Source: Pseudonocardiaceae bacterium
GTDB taxonomy: Bacteria; Actinomycetota; Actinomycetes; Mycobacteriales; Pseudonocardiaceae
Direction: 5' to 3'
NCBI GenBank assembly: GCA_025937115.1
Contig: JAICSB010000137.1
Coordinates: 1 to 7,977, forward strand
Length of the DNA: 7,977 nt
Each line of letters begins with the position of its first letter. The stretch's first letter is position 1. Shown in pieces: positions 6,393 through 7,977 of the stretch. Position numbers and translations under genes: made by a program. The notes beneath the pieces are model-generated. The model ran no database searches and had not been told where the DNA came from. It worked only from the letters and a program-made list of their open reading frames with translations.

Positions 6393-7316
6393 TCACGCGC
6401 TACTTCGCGCTGTCGCCGAGTAGTCGAGTAGTAGTGCGCGGCGGGCGTCTTCGAGGCCTTTCTCGTTCTCCTCGGGCCCTGTGATGCCGGTTAGGTCGTT
6501 GGCGGTGATGCGCCAGGCGAAGTAGTCGGCCTGCACGGCCCACCGGAAGCGGAGCATGACGGGCAGCCCGTCGGATATCTCCCGTGCGGTGAGCATGCCT
6601 GCCGAGGTGTAGGCGTTGGTCATGGCGGCGGCGCGACCTGGCCCGCCCAGGTACATGACGGCGGAGGCCAGGTCGTACAGGAGCGGGCCGTAGTGAGCGG
6701 AGCTCCAGTCGATGATGCCGCAGTGCCCGGTGGCGGCATCGTGCCGGAAGGCCTCGGGCGCGGGATCGGCGTGCAGCAGTCCCTGCGGCCACGTCGGCTC
6801 CCTGTGCTGCAGCGCGGTCAGCGCCTCGACTGCCGCGCTGACCGCGGGACGGACCCACGGGCGCAGGCTCAGGTGGGATGACGCCGGGTCGACCCAGTGG
6901 AAGCGCTGGGCACCCGGCACCGTCTGGTCCCGAAGGACCTGGTGCACGCGTGCCAGGGTGTCCCCGATCAGTCGCTGCTCGTCCTCGTCGGCGCCGGTGA
7001 GAGGGCTGCCGGGCACCCAGGTCAGCAGGGCCACCCGGTCGGCAGAGGCGGCGTCCACGGTCACTGAGCCTGACAGGGCGGGCACGGGTGCGCCCGCTCT
7101 GACGCCGGCCTGGCCGAGCAGCAGCGCGACCTTGAGCCCGCTCGCGAACGACTCGGCCAGGTGCGGGGCGACGGACTTGGCCACCCAGCGGCGGTCGCCC
7201 TGCTCGATGATCCAAGTCTGCGATCCCATGCCGCCGTCATGCCGGGTGACGCGCGTGCCGCCGGCCAGTCCCCAGTCCCGGCGAAGCAGCTCCCTGATGG
7301 CCTCGTCGCTGATCAT
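6393..7316 (-). CDS. APH-family phosphotransferase (aminoglycoside phosphotransferase fold)
   Basis: A 307-residue protein from ATG 7316 to TGA 6395-6393. The open frame extends further upstream to 7715, but that extra sequence is not protein-like. The start has only a weak purine stretch upstream. The fold is recognised from a probable ATP-binding Lys47 in RRWVAKSVA, the hinge-like LLTWVPGSPL (97-106), the catalytic-loop motif LLHADPAPEAF with His182 and Asp184, and the metal-binding Asp203 in IIDWSSAHYGPLLYDLAS. In classical antibiotic kinases the loop reads HGD followed by an Asn five residues on; here the Asn position is Ala188. So a resistance role should not be assumed. Such proteins phosphorylate small-molecule hydroxyls, and many actinobacterial members have unknown substrates. 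It is transcribed away from the TnsA-like remnant and is the only intact gene in this degraded area. Confidence 0.85.
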   Translation of the reverse strand: MISDEAIRELLRRDWGLAGGTRVTRHDGGMGSQTWIIEQGDRRWVAKSVAPHLAESFASGLKVALLLGQAGVRAGAPVPALSGSVTVDAASADRVALLTWVPGSPLTGADEDEQRLIGDTLARVHQVLRDQTVPGAQRFHWVDPASSHLSLRPWVRPAVSAAVEALTALQHREPTWPQGLLHADPAPEAFRHDAATGHCGIIDWSSAHYGPLLYDLASAVMYLGGPGRAAAMTNAYTSAGMLTAREISDGLPVMLRFRWAVQADYFAWRITANDLTGITGPEENEKGLEDARRALLLDYSATARSSA

Positions 7317-7472
7317 GCGCCGAGCCTGCCATTTTCTGCTATGCCCGGCCAACCGGATTTCCGGTGCCCGCTGGCAGAGTCCCCGCGACCCGCCCGGGCA
7401 CCGCTGGCGATCCCTTCGTGTCGTTACCGGCTTGCAGGCGGCAGCGGGGCGAGTGTCACGTTCTGAGGCGGT

Positions 7473-7817
7473 ATGGTCACGAAATCTTACGTTCGCGGTG
7501 GCCGGGACGCGGACGGCACGCGGTTGCGCGAGCCGTCGGTTTCGGTCCGGCTGCGCGACGGGACAGTGTCCGAGCGGCCGTTGCGGCAGCTGACGGCCGG
7601 CGAGGTCGTCGCCGCGGTGCCGTGGCGGTCGGCCCGCAGTGCCCGCGGGCAGGCCCACTACCCGGGTTATTACTGGTCGGCGACGGCTGGCGGTCACCTG
7701 ATCTACCGCTCCCACGCCCCTATTCCCGTCCGCTATACGTCCGTGGACCCCGCAACACAGCGCCCTACAGCGCTACAAGGTGACACGTCACGGGACAAAG
7801 CAGAACGGCCCGCATAG
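7473..7817 (+). pseudogene. N-terminal remnant of a TnsA-like transposase endonuclease subunit
   Basis: The ORF of 114 residues starts at ATG 7473 with GAGG (7465-7468) four bases upstream. Residues about 48-80 match the actinobacterial 'TnsA-like heteromeric transposase endonuclease' style: VPWRSAR followed by HYPGYYWSATAGGHLIY (62-78). In that family the next residues are normally ES-x-LE, with a catalytic Glu, then a DFDP motif. Here the Glu is Arg79 and recognisable similarity fades, leaving only a VDP trace (91-93). The rest of the nuclease domain (Asp and Lys catalytic residues) is absent. The frame ends at a TAG (7815-7817) that lies inside a terminator stem, which suggests the reading frame runs by accident into unrelated DNA. 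TnsA cuts the 5' ends in Tn7-like cut-and-paste transposition with a DDE partner; no partner gene is present in the window. Family call from recall; truncation is seen. Confidence 0.62.
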
Positions 7818-7846
7818 CCGAGAAATCCCAGCTAGCGGGCCGTTTT
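7804..7846 (+). terminator. Long hairpin terminator between TnsA-like remnant and tRNA fragment
   Basis: AACGGCCCGC (7804-7813) pairs perfectly with GCGGGCCGTT (7835-7844). After a bulged A, TAGC (7815-7818) pairs with GCTA (7831-7834), giving 14 bp around a 12-nt loop, followed on the plus strand by TTTT (7843-7846). On the minus strand the hairpin lies directly downstream of the tRNA fragment and may originally have been the tRNA's terminator. It could work in both directions. Confidence 0.8.
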
Positions 7847-7855
7847 CGCAGGATG

Positions 7856-7885
7856 TGGCAGGTGTTGGGTTCGAACCAACGTAGA
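7856..7885 (-). tRNA. 3' fragment of a tRNA gene, best fit tRNA-Tyr (T-arm and acceptor 3' strand only)
   Basis: On the minus strand the sequence reads TCTAC, then a canonical T-arm (stem GTTGG, loop TTCGAAC, stem CCAAC; 7880-7864), then ACCTGCC and discriminator A (7863-7856). The acceptor strand implies a 5' partner GGCAGGT, which is what I recall for actinobacterial tRNA-Tyr, a long-variable-arm tRNA whose variable region ends in a similar CTAC. The D-arm, anticodon arm and 5' acceptor strand are missing: upstream on that strand is the tail of a transposase gene. It is therefore a truncated or interrupted tRNA, either an attachment-site copy left by an integrating element or a tRNA split by an insertion sequence. 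Amino-acid identity is inferred; the anticodon is not present. Confidence 0.65.
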
Positions 7886-7905
7886 CATCCCAGGGGCTTA
7901 GGTTG

Positions 7906-7977
7906 TCAAGCGGCTTGCTGGGTTTGCTGGCGGTGGCCCCAGGCGGTGTCCTCGTCGTAGAGGGTGCGGGTCTTGAG
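7906..7977 (-). mobile_element. C-terminal end of an IS110-family-like transposase gene (start beyond window)
   Basis: A minus-strand frame enters from the right edge and ends at TGA (7908-7906), giving 23 residues that start LKTRTLYDEDTAWGHR and end in a Gln/Ala-rich QAA tail. The LYDE-x-TAW-x-HR pattern close to the stop is what I recall for C-termini of actinobacterial IS110/IS116-type transposases (RuvC-like DEDD plus serine domain). The element would then end within roughly 20 nt of the stop codon, right at the tRNA fragment. IS110 elements usually lack long terminal inverted repeats, and none is seen here. With only 23 residues the family call is provisional. Confidence 0.55.

Noticed and set aside
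6712..7593. A 293-codon plus-strand open frame opposite the phosphotransferase
   Set aside because: The minus strand has the APH motifs in order. The plus-strand product is Ser/Arg/Pro-rich with no recognisable motif.
7317..7715. An N-terminal extension of the phosphotransferase
   Set aside because: The extra 133 codons overlap the TnsA-like remnant in antisense and are Arg/Pro-rich. The recognised fold begins near the ATG at 7316.
7856..7977. A complete tRNA gene at the right edge
   Set aside because: Only the T-arm and acceptor 3' strand are present. No D-arm, anticodon arm or 5' acceptor strand can be placed upstream on the minus strand.
1..7977. CRISPR array, phage structural module or biosynthetic cluster
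   Set aside because: I found no regularly spaced repeats, phage genes or biosynthetic enzymes. The only tandem repeat is the short in-frame one in the kinase.

Overview
The window is high-GC DNA with strong G/C preference at third codon positions. It also has a phosphorelay pair of the actinobacterial sensor-kinase/NarL type, a Tap-like secreted hydrolase and several actinomycete-style protein families. Together these point to a filamentous or related high-GC actinobacterium. I cannot resolve the genus.

Layout. (1) Positions 1-571 hold the 3' end of a plus-strand gene for a probably extracytoplasmic protein made of Cys-x5-Cys/Trp repeats, closed by a very strong hairpin terminator. (2) Positions 572-1230 contain no intact gene. 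They hold a decayed minus-strand coding fragment (about 600-855), possibly from a P-loop ATPase, and a GC-rich hairpin at 1027-1065. (3) Positions 1231-4033 form a compact plus-strand operon: a multi-pass membrane protein of unknown function, a HisKA_3-type histidine kinase with an N-terminal putative-sensor membrane region, and a NarL/LuxR-type response regulator that overlaps the kinase by 16 nt. (4) Positions 4034-4374 are intergenic, with several short inverted repeats. (5) Positions 4375-5970 encode an exported alpha/beta-hydrolase of the tripeptidyl-aminopeptidase-like family, with a signal peptide and a visible Ser-Asp-His triad.

From about 5971 to the end the window looks like the edge of a worn mobile region. 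It contains a minus-strand 72-residue remnant with a LysR-like winged helix-turn-helix, then an intact minus-strand APH-family phosphotransferase. A plus-strand N-terminal remnant of a TnsA-like transposase endonuclease follows. Next come a bidirectional-looking hairpin terminator, the 3' part (T-arm and acceptor 3' strand) of a minus-strand tRNA that best fits tRNA-Tyr, and finally the last 23 codons of what looks like an IS110-family transposase running off the right edge.

How the genes fit together. The operon at 1231-4033 should act as one envelope-sensing two-component unit. Whether the downstream hydrolase is a target is unknown. The right-hand third is best read as mobile-element and tRNA-associated debris around one intact phosphotransferase. 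I did not find convincing evidence of a wholly new system. The most notable points are the tRNA/IS110 junction, the Tn7-like remnants and the membrane-protein/kinase/regulator operon.
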